A DNA stretch of 64,000 nt, from NCBI RefSeq assembly GCF_021347895.1, contig NC_067114.1, forward strand, positions 29,793,873-29,857,872, read 5' to 3'. Source of the stretch: Acanthochromis polyacanthus. Taxonomy: Eukaryota; Chordata; Actinopteri; Pomacentridae. Made by a program: the position numbers and the translations under genes. The notes below the pieces were generated by a model. The model saw only the letters and a list, made by a program, of their open reading frames with translations. It did not search any database and was not told the DNA's origin. This document shows, piece after piece, positions 48,700-62,817 of the stretch (position 1 is the first letter of the stretch; each line of letters opens with the position of its first letter).

Positions 48700-50244
48700 A
48701 ACTCCTTCAGAACAACAACAGCGATACAGAGGGAGTCTGTATCCTCGTCTCCTCGGGGGTTAATTTGGCTCCGGCCAGAGGAATGGCATCACCAGGAGGT
48801 CAGAGGTCGTGAACCCCCGGCTCCTACTGCTGTATGTGTGAGGAGTACAGATGAAGAGACACTGAAAAGGAAGCTGGTCTATGCTGGAAATAAATCTTGG
48901 TGCAAAAAGAGCAAGAAAGCACCTCACATTTGCATTAGCGTAAATCATGCAGACTCGTACGCTCATATATCCCGGTAGATATATATTCAGTGCAGGAATA
49001 CAATGAATAACAAAACAATCAGTCTCTTTCTTTTGTTATGTGTCTTTTCAACTAAATTTTGCAATATTCCAAAGCTTTTAGTGGCTTTCATCATCATTTT
49101 GGCCTCTAGGGGGCGAACTGGAAGCACAACATTAAGATAGCATCATATAGTGAACATGTAACCCATTCAAAGACACATTATTAACATGAAGAAGGCAGGT
49201 TTAGAGGGAACAGCTGCAAGAGGAGGGCTGCATTTTCAAATATTATTCTTTATTTCTGTAATTTTTTTTCCAGTTTTCTTCTGTTTGAAGGTCATTAACG
49301 ACCACAGAAGTCTTTGTCATGGTGCCCGTTGCTAGATAAACTCGTCCAGGTCATAGAAACGCCTTCCAGAGAAGTCTGGCTGGTTTCTGCTGAAGCTCCT
49401 ACAACTAAAAGGTGGTGTAGGAAGAACGTTCTCACATCAGCTCTGGTTGGAGGAATAAATATTGTCAATTGAACTGTTTAAACGTGTTCGAAAAGCTGAA
49501 AAAAATGCAACTTTTCAGCAATTGTCTAAAGCAATTTCATCGTTACAAATACGCTTGAAACATTGCCACTTACATTGCAATGTTTTTTGGAAAAGCTGCC
49601 ACAAATTCAGGCATTTTAGGACCCAATGATGTCTGCAAAATCCTGGAGGGACTGACATTTTAGGAAAACTGCATCACATCGTTTGATTTCCTGACTTCAC
49701 CCTAAGATGTGGGAGCTCAGTCATGTCGGCTCCACCAAGTTGTAACAAGATTTCTTACATGTTTTGCTTCCTTTTGTGGAGAAAAAGCTAATTAAATAAA
49801 TCCACGACACGTATCTGTTCTTTTCAGTAAAACTACTGAATCTCATCATCACTCATTCATAGCTGCAGCCATTTTCTGTAAAATGGATTGTGGGAGCAGG
49901 ATGAATGCTGATGCTGATGTGTGTGTTCTACCTTTTGTCTGTGTGCATGCGTGCGTGCGTGCATGCGTGTGTGTGTGCAGTCAGCAGGAGAGGTGGGAAA
50001 CAGCAGTCGCCTCTGCAGAGATACACAGTGGGCTTGTTCACTAAGAAAACAGATATCATTAGGTAGCTGCTGCATGCACACACACACACACACATAGAGA
50101 AAACAGATATCATTAGCTGGCTGTTTAGTATTCATGCCCATCCACTCTACCTCTCCTGCACACACATGTCGAGGCAGAAATTAGCCAGCAGCACCTGACA
50201 CTCCATCATGATGTCACAGCGGGATTTGGGTGTGTAGGTGTCCA

Positions 50245-50246
<2 letters not shown>
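48700..50246. other. Intergenic, nothing recognised
   Basis: No credible exon. A duplicated phrase, gaaaacagatatcattag, occurs at 50045 and 50099, with a short CA run between. A tgcgtgcg-type tract lies at 49945-49978. Confidence 0.4.

Positions 50247-50320
<74 letters not shown>
50247..50320. repeat. (TG)n microsatellite
   Basis: 37 TG units. Confidence 0.98.
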
Positions 50321-50321
<1 letters not shown>

Positions 50322-50844
50322 ACCACATTAGAGGCTGGGAGGAATAAAAAGCCTCCAGCCATTAGCTACCTAACACACCCTCTGCTTCCTGGAGGGACAC
50401 AGCAGAAGACAGAGTGAGACAAAGAGAAGCAGAGGCAGTGAATGGACGTTTATGGAGACATTTACAGGGACGAGCTGGACGTAGAGTGGAGAGGAGACAG
50501 AAAAAAGGATGTGTTGGGATATCTGAGACACCTCATTTGATCAGAACTTTAAAGTATGTTGAATATGTGATATGAATTTATAGACTTTATAGTTAAAATA
50601 GATAAATCAATATATAATTGTGGGATTTTTTGTATCATAGTTGATATTTTTGCTGTTCAGACCTAAAATCAACCAACGACCAAACACCACATGGCATTTT
50701 AGAGAAACATTCTTCTAAATATTATATATACAACTGAGTAAAATGGAAATTTAAAGTTATTTCTAAAGATATTGTAGTAAACCCGTTGACTACTTTATAT
50801 TTAAGAACTCAGAAAGCCTTGGAGTCTGGCCAGTCAAAGAGACA

Positions 50845-51260
50845 AAATGACAAGAGACAGACAAAATAACTACAGAAAGTTGCAAAATGACCACAGAGGC
50901 ACACTGAATGACCACAAAACACCTAAAATTTCCACAAACAGACTGAAAATGGCCACAGAAATGCACAAAACGACCACAAAAGACCTAATATGCCACCAAA
51001 ATGAGCACAAACACACACAAAACAACCACAAAATGACCACAGAAAAGTACTAAATGACTCAATGAGACACAAAATTATCAAACAGATGAAATAATACCAC
51101 AAAATACCTAAAATTACCACAAAACAAACTGAAAAGGGCCAAAAATGTACAAAGTGACCATGAAAAGACCTAAAATGGCCACAAAACAGACTGAGAATGA
51201 CCAAAAACAAACAAATTGTACACAGATACACAAAACAACCGCTAAAAGACACAACTTTAA
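50845..51260. repeat. Degenerate AAAATGACCACAAAA minisatellite
   Basis: Units such as aaaatgaccacaaaa, aaacagactgaaaatgg and gacacaaaat repeat with variation. Related to, but in the opposite strand sense from, the tract at 44620-45336. A short outlier is at 52955-53000. Confidence 0.85.
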
Positions 51261-51813
51261 AAGAATTTCAGATGATTTCACAGCTTTACATGGTGTTAGA
51301 AATGAAGCTGAGGTAAAACTAAATCCTCTGGAAATCATTAAGGTATATTATTCCTTTAAAGCTTCTGTTTTGCAGAGTGATTCTGAACCACTACAGTCCC
51401 ATCACAAAGCAAAGCATTCTAAACCGCTCGCTGAACATTTCATCTTTATTAAACTAGAGAAGTTCTTCTCTTTCATCAATGCCAGCTTACTGTGAAGAGA
51501 ACTTTCTGTGGATGCCAGGGCAGTTTAGTTTCTTTGATTTATGGTCAAATAACTGGAAAAAAAAAGCTTTCGTTTAGTGACATTTTATTTTGGATTTAAT
51601 TTAATATGACAGCTGAGAATAAAAAGCAAACTTTGGAAAGTAACTTTTATAGACCTTTTTGTTGAATTTGGTCCTTTACTGCAAAGACGTAGAAATACAA
51701 TGACAGTCGCATGGCTGGATGCTTATTAGTAAGAACTACTAATTAATGACAAATTCTGTCAAGGCTTTGGTCTGTCTGCAGTGTAAATATGTCGATTTTC
51801 TAAGGAGTGGAGG

Positions 51814-52831
51814 TGTTATGATCCTGCTCCAGCTCCTGTCCTTCTTCCTCCTTTTTCCTTCTTTTCCCCATAATTGCTCATCTGTGTGTGTTTTGACTTG
51901 TTTTTCTTTGGCTCCCTCTGTCTGTCATCTCTCCCTCCTTTCTCTTTCTGTCTCACCCTCTGGTTCTACCTGCACTCCACCAGCTGATTGCTGCTATGAG
52001 TGTCAGCTGCAGTATTCAGCTAAACACTACTCACCTGTTCTCCACCTCACCTCAACTATTTAAGCTCTGTGCCTTCTTTCAATCCTTGCCGGATCATGAC
52101 TCACTTGCCACAGATTCAGTTCCCCCACCAAAACCTACCACCTCTGGACTACGTCAGTTTATGGACCTTTCTGCTTCCCCCCTTTGTGGATTCCCCCTCT
52201 CTGACTCTGTTGTTTTGGATTGACCTCAGCCTGTTGTTCCCTCGGTTATTAGTTTCCCCTGTGTGTGAGTACCTCTCCTTAGCTCTGTTGTTTTCAGCTG
52301 TTTGGTTTCATAGCATTTAGTATTGTTTGGTTTTTGCTTGGGCTGCACAGTGCAGTAGTGGTTAGCACTTTCGCCTTGCAGCAAGAAGATCCCCGGTTCA
52401 AATCCCGGCCTGGGATCTTTCTGCATGGAGTTTGCATGTTCTCCCTGTGCATGCGTGGGTTTTCTCCGGGTACTCCGGCTTCCTCCCACAGTCCAAAAAT
52501 ATGCTGAGGTTAATTGATTACTCTAAATTGTCCGTAGGTGTGAATGTGAGTGTGATTGTGTGTCTCTATATGTAGCCCTGTGACAGACTGGTGACCTGTC
52601 CAGGGTGTCCCCTGCCTTCACCCGAGTCAGCTGGGATAGACTCCAGCACCCCCCATGACCCTAGTGAGGATAAAGCGGTGTATAGAGAATGGATGGATGG
52701 TTTTTGCTCTGCCTCCTCAGTCCTGTTCTCAGGCATATAGTAGTTTAGATTCTGGTTTAATAAAACAACTTCAATAATTCATTTGTCTGCCAGTCTCCCT
52801 TTGTCTGGGTTCTCCAACCGCCCCCGTAACA
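51814..52831 (+). mobile_element. Solo LTR, gypsy-like, with nested SINE
   Basis: It starts TGTTATG and ends GTAACA, with a perfect 5-bp target duplication GGAGG at 51809-51813 and 52832-52836. A TATA-like box tatttaag lies at 52057-52064 and AATAAA at 52759-52764. Without the 360-bp SINE at 52339-52698 the LTR is about 650 bp. No internal retroelement sequence adjoins. The family cannot be named. Terminal bases and layout resemble the solo LTR at 15350, but the body differs. Confidence 0.85.
52339..52698 (+). mobile_element. tRNA-headed SINE with GGATGGAT tail, copy 2
   Basis: Begins tgggctgcacagtgcagtag and ends gaatggatggat. It has a better-preserved B box (GGTTCAAATCC near 52395) than the copy at 7293, and is highly similar to it along the body. 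Target duplication GGTTTTTGCT at 52329-52338 and 52699-52708. Inserted into the solo LTR, so it is younger than the LTR. Confidence 0.9.
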
Positions 52832-53241
52832 GGAGGAGATTCTCTTTTGTGAAAGAGCAACAAACATAAATATAAGTTCAAGATAAATGTGAACTACTAA
52901 GATTAAGAAAATAAATCCAAGCTGATGTGTACTTATATATATGTGTGTAGAAAGCAACCACAAAATGACCAAAAAACAAACTAAATACGACCAAAAAGGA
53001 AACAACATAAGCAGGTCATGTGATCTGAGATTAACACACTTCCTGGAGAGGTGTTTCTGTAACGGAATAAGAGCAGCTCAGTGGATGGAGATCTGCTGAT
53101 ACGTGTCTGGGAGGAATTCTCTTGTCCATTGATGCTGCAGGTGGAGGCCATGTTAAACACTTGTAAGACAGGAAATAAAAGTTGATTGTGAGTCGAATAC
53201 TTGAGACTTGGCTGGAGTTTTCTGTTGCTTTTCCTTATTAA

Positions 53242-53325
53242 CCTTTTGATGCATAAAATGGGTCAAAAGTGGCCCAAATCCAAAGGAAGATGCGTATCTG
53301 CTGATGGAGTCTGTGCATCAAAGGG
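53242..53325. mobile_element. 84-bp TTAA-flanked palindromic mini-MITE (family 2)
   Basis: It lies between TTAA sites at 53238-53241 and 53326-53329. The termini CCTTTTGATGCA and TGCATCAAAGGG are inverted copies with one mismatch. The body contains gggtcaaaagtggcccaaat. The TTAA flanks and CC start again suggest a piggyBac-type origin. Confidence 0.7.
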
Positions 53326-53329
53326 TTAA

Positions 53330-55637
53330 AATATTGCATAATGAAGTCATTCTTTTTGAATAACCATGTATATATAGATAGAAATAAGCAAAATAAATAT
53401 GGGTATGATTATGTTTTCAGCTCAGATTCTTTCCTTCCACCCCATCCTGATCAGACCTGAAGCCGTCCATAAGTGAACTATTGATCCCTGCATCGTTCAT
53501 CGATGTGTGGTTCCGATCAATGATCATCTCCTCCAAATCCTCCTGCAGGGGAGGAGAAATTGACATCCAGGTGGAGAACTAATGACATAAACGTATTAGT
53601 AACGATATTGTAAATCAGAGCGAGGGCAGAGGAGAGGCACCGAGAAATGGAGGAAAAATCGACAGCTGGGCGCAGAGCATCGACGGCTGGCAGAATAAAT
53701 GGCATTAATGTATAAGTAACAACGTTATGTACTGCTCAGGGAGCGAGGTGGGAGGGCAAACACAGCAGCTGGAGAGAGGACTGACAACAACAAAAATCAT
53801 AAATATAAAGGAATATTAAAGGAATAGAAAAAGCTGTCAACACCAGAAGACAACATCGATTTGAACAAATAATTCTGAAACCACGGTCAATAACGTGCTG
53901 CTGGAACAGCTCTGCTCTCTGATAGCATCCAGGTTTCACTGCATTCACCACTCTGAAGGGTTTTATTTAGTTATCCAATCACCTGTAATGCCAAACAAGC
54001 CTTTATTGTGAAGTCAGGCTCAACTTTCTGTTCTCTGAATTAAAGATTTCTACATATTGGAAATGATACCTGAGAAAGAGGGAATAAAACCTCACAGCTA
54101 GTGAGAGGCAGAGCACTTAATGTGGCATCAGTGAATAAGCCAGTAGAGAGCAGGGGACAGGGTTATGGAAGAAAGAGGTGTAAAGAAAGAATCCACAGTT
54201 CTATCGATGTCTCATCAGACAAACAACTGTATTGGCAACAATATGAGATCTTTACCCTCATGTCAGGGTAAATAGGGCTGGATTGATGCTCTATAAACCG
54301 GTATTGATGCATAAATTGCATGGTCCTGTTCTCTTAATTGCATGAAAAGTGTAGAACAACCAACGTTTCACTATTTACATCTGAATAGTTTTATTGTAGC
54401 TGCTATGCGGTGCAGGTTTATGTAAATAAAAGAACAAATTTAACTCAAACTGCTTTAAAATCTGCACCAACCTCTACGCTGAGATGTTTTATATTGGGTG
54501 GAGGATTCAGATTAGATGGTTATGATTAATATCTAATGAGCATTAACATGGCATCATTGTCACTGTTAGCCTGTTAGCGTGCTAACGTTAGCATTTAGCT
54601 CCAGGCCCTGCTGTTCTTAGTGCTATGTGTTCAATAGATGTGTTTTTCCTGCATGTAAACACGCTGCATCTGAAAATCACCTGCTGAGTGGCCACTAGTG
54701 GTCACATGACACCCTTCAGTCTGTCAAATGAGTCGGACCAACATTAGTCTTTTATTTTGAAAACACTTCAGCAAAAAGTATTTCTGAAAGCGTCTGAGGT
54801 GAGAAATAATCTGTGCAGCAGCTGATTCTGTCTTGGTTTTAGTTCACCGACGGCTAGTTTAGATGTTTGGCCAAAGTTCAGCCTCAGATCTCCGCAGTCC
54901 GCATCGAATTTGCATCAAGTCGAAGTAAAGTCTATTTCATGCAAATGAGGCACACCGGATCGCAGCTCAAAACGCAAACGGACCCACATCCAACGCGATG
55001 TGTTTCACATAGACACTCACTGTAGTGTAATCTTTAATAAATCAGAATTACGTTTTGAAGAAATTTACCAGATGAACAGAGCTTCTCACATTCGTTTCAT
55101 TTCACATTTGTTTGGTTTCACATTCGGTGTTGTAGACGGTCTACTTAGTACTTGAATACTCCTTATAGTATTGTGGATGTCCTTGTCTGTTTTATGTTTA
55201 TCTTATTCCTATGTAATGATGGATTTATAATTCTGTGTTGGCCACATGCAGAGTGAAGGATTATGGAAATTCAACCAATGCTGCAGCTTCATGAAGTCCT
55301 CCTTTAAGGCATTGTAGTGGTGTTATGGAGAGGTTAAATGCTGACTGGGTGAAGTGTTGGATTGAACTGGAAAAGAAAGTAAAACTGGACAGAATGAAAG
55401 AATCTTAAAAGGTAAAAGTGCTACCTGTAACATATTTCTGTTACATCTCTTTCTCTCTCCAGCTCTTTACCCAGTAGTTCTTTCTGCCTGTTTGCAGCTG
55501 AAGAAGATAAAACAGATTTGGCGAAGATTAAAACGATAAAAACACTGAAAACAACAACGCTGGGAGAAAAGCAGGAGGGAAGAGAAACGCTGCGGGCTTT
55601 TTTTAGCTTCTGCTGCCTGGTGAGTTTATGATACGTA

Positions 55638-55639
<2 letters not shown>
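53330..55639. other. Intergenic, nothing recognised
   Basis: A gcgtgctaacgttagca tract near 54572, and a perfect palindrome gtggccactagtggtcac-like at about 54690. No exon seen. Confidence 0.35.
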
Positions 55640-55694
<55 letters not shown>

Positions 55695-55813
55695 CAGGCT
55701 CAGATTTGCATACATACGCTCCCACAATATTGATATACAAACACGCACCATATGTACACATACATGTGCACAAAGACTAACGTGTGTGTGCAGATACATG
55801 CCATGCAGTGTGA

Positions 55814-55846
<33 letters not shown>

Positions 55847-55965
55847 ATTGAAGCAGCTGCAGCAGTGGGTGGGGGTGCAGATGGGTGGGGGGTCTGACTG
55901 TACCGCCTCAGGGTGGTGTGTGTGTGTGCACGTTTTAAATGCTTAACACAGTATGGGGAGTGTGT

Positions 55966-56035
<70 letters not shown>

Positions 56036-56120
56036 AGGTCCTGACCCCCATCAGTCTCACTCAGGACTCACTTAACAGAACCAGAGGGGCCTCCAGCTAC
56101 ACCAGCTCCAGGTGGGGGGG

Positions 56121-56180
<60 letters not shown>
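55640..56180. repeat. Cluster of (CA)n and (TG)n microsatellites
   Basis: (CA)n at 55640-55692, (GT)n at 55818-55845, 55968-56034 and 56124-56179. The CA tract is on the opposite strand sense to the three TG tracts. Confidence 0.97.
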
Positions 56181-56182
<2 letters not shown>

Positions 56183-56244
56183 ACGTCTGTCTTTGTGGGG
56201 ACCAGTTTGAGATTTAGTCCTCAGCAGTTTAAAACAAAAACATA

Positions 56245-56360
56245 TTTAATTCTTTATTTTATCAGGTAGGGGTTGAGTTGAGAACAGTTTCTCATTTACA
56301 GTTATGACCTGGTTAGAGGCCCCAGCAAGAAGAAAGACAACAAATGAACGATACATGTAC
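56245..56360 (+). repeat. Candidate dispersed repeat (ggtaggg...gacctgg)
   Basis: Contains ttatcaggtaggggttgagt, gagaacagtttctcatttac and atgacctggttagaggcccc, text I recall from a common fish repeat. Borders unknown. Confidence 0.35.
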
Positions 56361-56399
56361 AAAAAGAAAGATGCACAAGTGTTTAAACAGAGATTAAAA

Positions 56400-58281
56400 A
56401 CAGCCTAAATTAAAGCTACAGTTCAGTGAAAACAGTCAGTGGTCAGCTATGGTCTGCTGCAGCTTCTGATTAAAGATGTAAAGTGGTGGAAGACTCGACA
56501 GTTTCAGAGATTTTTGGAGGGAATTTCAATTAAGCTAAGCAAAGAGAATTCAAAACAAAGACAGAGCAGTGAGGAGATTGTTAAAAGAAGAGGACAGACC
56601 CTTACGGAGCTGTTTGAGGGTTAAGAATTAGTTACTGGATTCAGGTTAGGATCAGGATGAGTGAGCAGACATGCAGGACACTGTAGATGGAAGAAGGCCA
56701 AAGCTCAAGTCATTTGTGCCAAATGTTCTCCCTCAGGTACATCGAGACGTTACAGGACGACTAATTACCACAACAACCGTGTTAATGTTGAAGAAACAAA
56801 GACAGTTTTGGAAATGGCTGGTTCTTTCACTGTTAAAACTGTTCTATCTTCTCTTTATGGTAGCTGCATCCAATGGGTCGACTCATTCTGGGTTCTGACC
56901 GACACAGAATTTGGTGTTTTCTTCTCTGCTTCACTTTGCTTTCCACGGTGAAACTGCAGTGTGGTCACAAAACCACAGTTTTTAATGCACACGCACCGCG
57001 AATAGTCCCAGAAGTTCTTAATCACCCTCTGATGTGATTCATCGGGTGTAGGAGTGACAGTATGCTACAGATGAACTACTTAAACATCAGTATTGATAAA
57101 AAATGAAACCCTTTTATGATGTGAAAATGTTACGGTAAGGGTGCTGTTGGGTTTACACACAAAAACATCATCATGGTTAAAATAATAAAAACACAGAGCA
57201 GGGTAGCATGAGGTAGAGGGAGCCATTCAGTCTGCGCTGACAATGTGATGAAAATATGAAAAGTATGAGACAGGACTTTGCTCTGCCCATTCTTTAGGAA
57301 CACTGCTGGATGATGAAAACGACAAAAACAAGACAAAAGACTAGCATGTTGTGGGACACGTTCCATGCATAATTATTTATAATTAATATATTATGTTGAT
57401 TGAAAAAATGCTCCCACAATTACAGAGATATGAATGAAAAAAATAAAACCAAAAAAAAAGAGATTTAAATGAGATTTTAACTATTTTATTAGAGATTCGG
57501 TTTGGTCATCGGGGTGGGACGAGAGAAAAATGGTATTTTAGGGGAACTCCAGACTTGTTTGGTGTTTTCAAAAAAAAAAATTCAAACGTTCTTTACTTCT
57601 AGGGTGTTTTTTAGATTTGGTCTCAGGACAAGAACATTTACACAGCTACTGCACGTTCTAGGATTTTATTTCATAGTCAGTTTAACCAGCTGGTGGACCC
57701 TGGAGCATTACTGACCTGCATCACCACCCTCCACCTGCTGAACAGTTACCTCCACATTAATATAATCCACATATCACATGATACACTGATACAGTAACTC
57801 CCTCCTAATAAAACAGAACCTTTCAATGTGAGGAGATTTTATACTTGATGTTGGTATTTCCATATCTCCAAAGTTACAGTTTGGCTGCTTAAATCTGTTC
57901 TTCCACAGTGAAACTGGAGCTTCTGGAGGCTCCTAGTGGTCTGTGGTCCTGGGGCAGTTCCCCTCATGTCCCCTGATATTGTTCAGTTATGATTGCTGTT
58001 CTACTTCTACTGCTGCTCTGCTTTCGTAACTCCTCGTGCTATAATTACACTAAATGATGTAACCGCTGCTGCTGCACAGCGCCGTGGCTCCGAGCCGTGA
58101 CAGGTAAAGTTGTAGTTTTATTAATGTGAGTGAGAACATGCAGCGGCTGCACTTCTGGGTTCCGTCTCTCAGATGTTCTCCAGCCTGGTTTCCATCCAGC
58201 CTTCAGAGCTGCAGTAATGTGATATTTCTCATTAAGCCGGGCAAAATAAGTCAAACAGACAGCACTGGAACACAATGTGGG

Positions 58282-58284
<3 letters not shown>
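56400..58284. other. Intergenic, nothing recognised
   Basis: Open stretches at 56439-56951 have no known domain. No splice-supported exon. Confidence 0.35.

Positions 58285-58353
<69 letters not shown>
58285..58353. repeat. (TG)n microsatellite
   Basis: About 34 TG units. Confidence 0.98.
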
Positions 58354-58354
<1 letters not shown>

Positions 58355-59039
58355 GTACTTGGGCTGTGCTGGATGAGTGGGTGTGTTCCAACAAGACAGG
58401 ATATTCATTAATTTGGGAATAACTGATTATCGGCTGCTAACTTTTATTACAGTTCTTAAGGGTTTGTGTGTGTTTGTGTGTGTGTGTGAGAAAGTTGCAC
58501 AAAGAAAAAAGTTCTTTGCTTTCACTTTACTTACAAACCCCACAATTACTCCAACAATATTTATTGAATATCCCTCCATGTGTGAGACCCGTGACTTCCT
58601 GTGATTGTTTTCTTTGAATATCGCTGATTGACCGTTTTCTTATTGACCCCGATGGCGACTGTAAGGGTGAGAAATGAACGTAAAAAACCCTGCAGTGTCT
58701 GAAGGAAAAGAAAACACCAAAGATGTGAGAAAGGAATACTTCAGCGCCATGTTTGACGCCCCTAAAGCGTGAAATAACAACTTTTGAAGCATTTTTCATG
58801 CTTCATTGAGAGGATGGATGCTGTTTTCAAACACATTCCAGCTCAGAGTTTCCCACCAAAATAAGACACCGCCACACACACACAGTCGACTTATTCTACA
58901 GAAAAGTAGACAAGAGTTACTGAAACCTGGCATATTTTGTTTTCTAAGGTACCATCAGTAAAGTATCCTAAAATAGAGGCCTTTGAATGGTTACTGAAAA
59001 TGAAGAGAACAGACCTTGAATTTCGCTGGATTTTGGTTT

Positions 59040-59207
59040 GTTTTTTTGTGAATGTTCTTAAAGAAACATTTTTAACATTTCTTTTTTTTTTCACCAAAAA
59101 GTGTTCAAAAATTTCCAAAAATGTTGAGAATGTGGACAATTTTTTTTCTTCTTCCACATTTTCAGACTTTGAAACAGGTCAATTTGACCCGCAGGATGAC
59201 ACGAGCG
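59040..59207 (+). mobile_element. TTAA-flanked MITE (family 1), right part
   Basis: Keeps the right half of the family (gaatgttcttaaagaaacat, ccaaaaatgttgagaatgtg, ggtcaatttgacccg) and the right terminus gatgacacgagcg followed by TTAA at 59208-59211. The left half is missing, so it complements the left-only copies. Confidence 0.65.
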
Positions 59208-59339
59208 TTAATGGTGAATATTTGACACAATAAGTAAAGTTTATCAATTCTAATAAATGTTGGTTGAGACTGAATGGATGAATAGACGTAAATGTTAAGT
59301 TAAACAACAAAAATCTTTGTTTCATTTCTATTTATATAT

Positions 59340-59790
59340 ATATATAGTCAACATTTTCACATTTTTTGTAAACTCAAGCACTTTCAGTGTCTTGAAAAGT
59401 GCTCTATTATGGGATGGCTACACCGTTAGCCGGTAGCAGGACTGTCGTAGCTAATATTAGCTCTGTTGCTAACAGCTACATGTTTTGCTTTAAGTGCTGT
59501 AATGAAGTAAACTCTTTATTGCACAATTTGCACACAACCAGACTTTTATCAAGAGCTGCCATCGGGAAGATTTTTGCAAGAAAAACAAGACATAAAATGC
59601 TAAAAACAAGACAAAACAACAAAAACGAGACAGAAAATGACAAAAAATAAATCATCGATGTCAGTGTTACCAGTGTGCCAGATATGAGGGAACTGAGAAA
59701 GGTGTGATTAAATGCATGTTTTTTTATGTGCTGTCTTTTCTGTAATTAATTAATCAAAATTAATGCATTGAAGCGCCAGCCCTACTTTAA
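59340..59790. repeat. Candidate DNA-transposon-derived repeat
   Basis: The end aattaatcaaaattaatgca and gaagcgccagcccta resembles a fish element with AATTAATGCATTAAAGTGACAGCCCTA-like ends, from memory. A short tract of the AAAAACAAGACA minisatellite lies at 59570-59650. Borders are uncertain. Confidence 0.3.
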
Positions 59791-59799
59791 ATGCATTTA

Positions 59800-60985
59800 A
59801 AATTAAATATATTCCCTGCAAATGCCTTCATGCAAACCAGCACACAGCATGACTGCAGGATATATGATGTACCGGAAACTGTTCAAAACACCCGAGGCCT
59901 CATTCATCAGTGGTTCAGTTAAATGTTTGCATGTATAGAAAGTGATTTATCAGCATTAAACCGTCCTGATCATGTGTATGCACATGTACCTCGTCTGAAA
60001 GAACAATCAGAGTAATTGTTGGAATCCAAACGTGTTCCAGCAAACACACTCCACACACTAAAGAGGGTCCGGTCTAATAAAGTGAAACAGCACAAACTTT
60101 CTGGACTTGGTTTAGTAAATGATGTCCTGTACTTTCATGGACTGAGTGACCTTCAGGTGGGGAATGTTTGATCAGCAGATTTTCTCACTTTGCACAAACT
60201 CAAGTCCTGTCTGCCCTGTTGGTCACTTTCCAGAAAGAAGCACATTTCAAACTGGGACACGTCTGGGGTTTCTCAGCCGACTAAGAGCTGACTGACATCA
60301 TGTCATGTTTTACGAGCATTAATTTCACTTTCCATGAAGTAAATCAGCTTTCCAAACACAGCAACAGAAAAGGCAGCTTAAGTACATTTAAATTTGCTGA
60401 GTGCTGTTGCCAACTGGCCTGGAGAGACGCACGACTCTTCCAATGAGCCGCTGGAGTTTGATTCCTGCAAGCTGCATCTGGAGATAGTTGACTCATTGGT
60501 GAGCGTATAATTACACAAATTACAGTCTGGAGTACGATAACTTAACCTAATTAATAGCGGGAGACGGAGGATATGCTCCTATGCTCTGACCGATGACTCC
60601 TGTTGCAAATCCCACGATTCTACAGAATAAGAACGACCATGCAGGGTGGATGAAGGGCCGCTGGTGGCATCTGATGGAGGAAAGTCACTCTTTAATACAG
60701 CCAGGGATTAAATGCCTGATTTTTCACAAAATGATAAAGCAGTTTGGTCTGACATGTTACACTGTGAAAGCATGTAATGTACAGCTTGACATTACTACAA
60801 AGAATGACATACTGTTAGACACAACCTGACCAATCCTGCAGCACTACAGCTTCAGAAAGAGATCATTAATGCCTTAACGTGTGATTTAGTTCAATAAAAT
60901 TAACAAAAAAGCCCCCACAAAACCTTAAGATCCAACACTGCATTACATCTAATCTGATATCTTTAATACTGACAGTGTCTTTAAC
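59800..60985. other. Intergenic, nothing recognised
   Basis: No exon or known repeat. Confidence 0.35.
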
Positions 60986-60989
60986 TCAG

Positions 60990-61515
60990 AGATCAGTCCT
61001 CCTCCAAGGCTGCTCATTCCCACATATGTCAGAATTGCAGCATTTGTTTATTAGTTATTGATGATCAGAAATCACAGCACCGCTGAATGTGTCCATTTAA
61101 TGCAGATGTACCCACAAACAAACTGACCTTGCTCTGAGCACAGGCGTGTGATCTGCATGTGTACGTTATGCACAGATACCGGATCACGTGACCTAAATAT
61201 GTAGCAGGAGAAACACCCCCACAGTTTAATCAGCTGTTCCTTGGATCATTTCTGATGGATAAGTCCTGATAACTCCTCAGTGGTGGATTTGTAGTAGGAT
61301 CACAATCAGCTGATGTAGTGCTCACTGGTTGTCATGGTTACAGTGACGCCATGCTGCTATCTTGCAGTGATACAGAAATCTTTAACTAATCCGTGGATCC
61401 AGACTATAAGCTGCATCGCTGCCAGAATCTGATCACTTGGTCCTTGGATCATTTCTGACCTTCACTGAAAGTTTCATCCAATTCCATGAGTCTGTTTTAG
61501 AGTGATGTTGCTGAC
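60990..61515 (+). repeat. Unnamed repeat family A, copy 3 (uninterrupted)
   Basis: The longest unbroken copy: starts near ggctgctcattcccacatat, includes cgttatgcacagataccgga, gatcacaatcagctgatgta and cttggtccttggatcatttc, and ends near gtctgttttagagtgatgtt. It matches copy 2 on the reverse strand, with no LINE, and copy 1 on the same strand. No termini or duplications were found, and no coding frame. Confidence 0.8.
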
Positions 61516-61519
61516 AGAC

Positions 61520-62815
<1,296 letters not shown>

Positions 62816-62817
<2 letters not shown>

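Noticed and set aside
48331..48978. 215-codon open frame
   Set aside because: Spans a (GT)n tract and a (CA)n tract; the rest has no recognisable domain.
52380..52410. tRNA B box (GGTTCAAATCC)
   Set aside because: Part of a SINE head; the surrounding sequence does not fold as a full tRNA, so it is not a tRNA gene.
56439..56951. Two overlapping open frames
   Set aside because: No known motif, no splice support, and overlapping frames look equally random.
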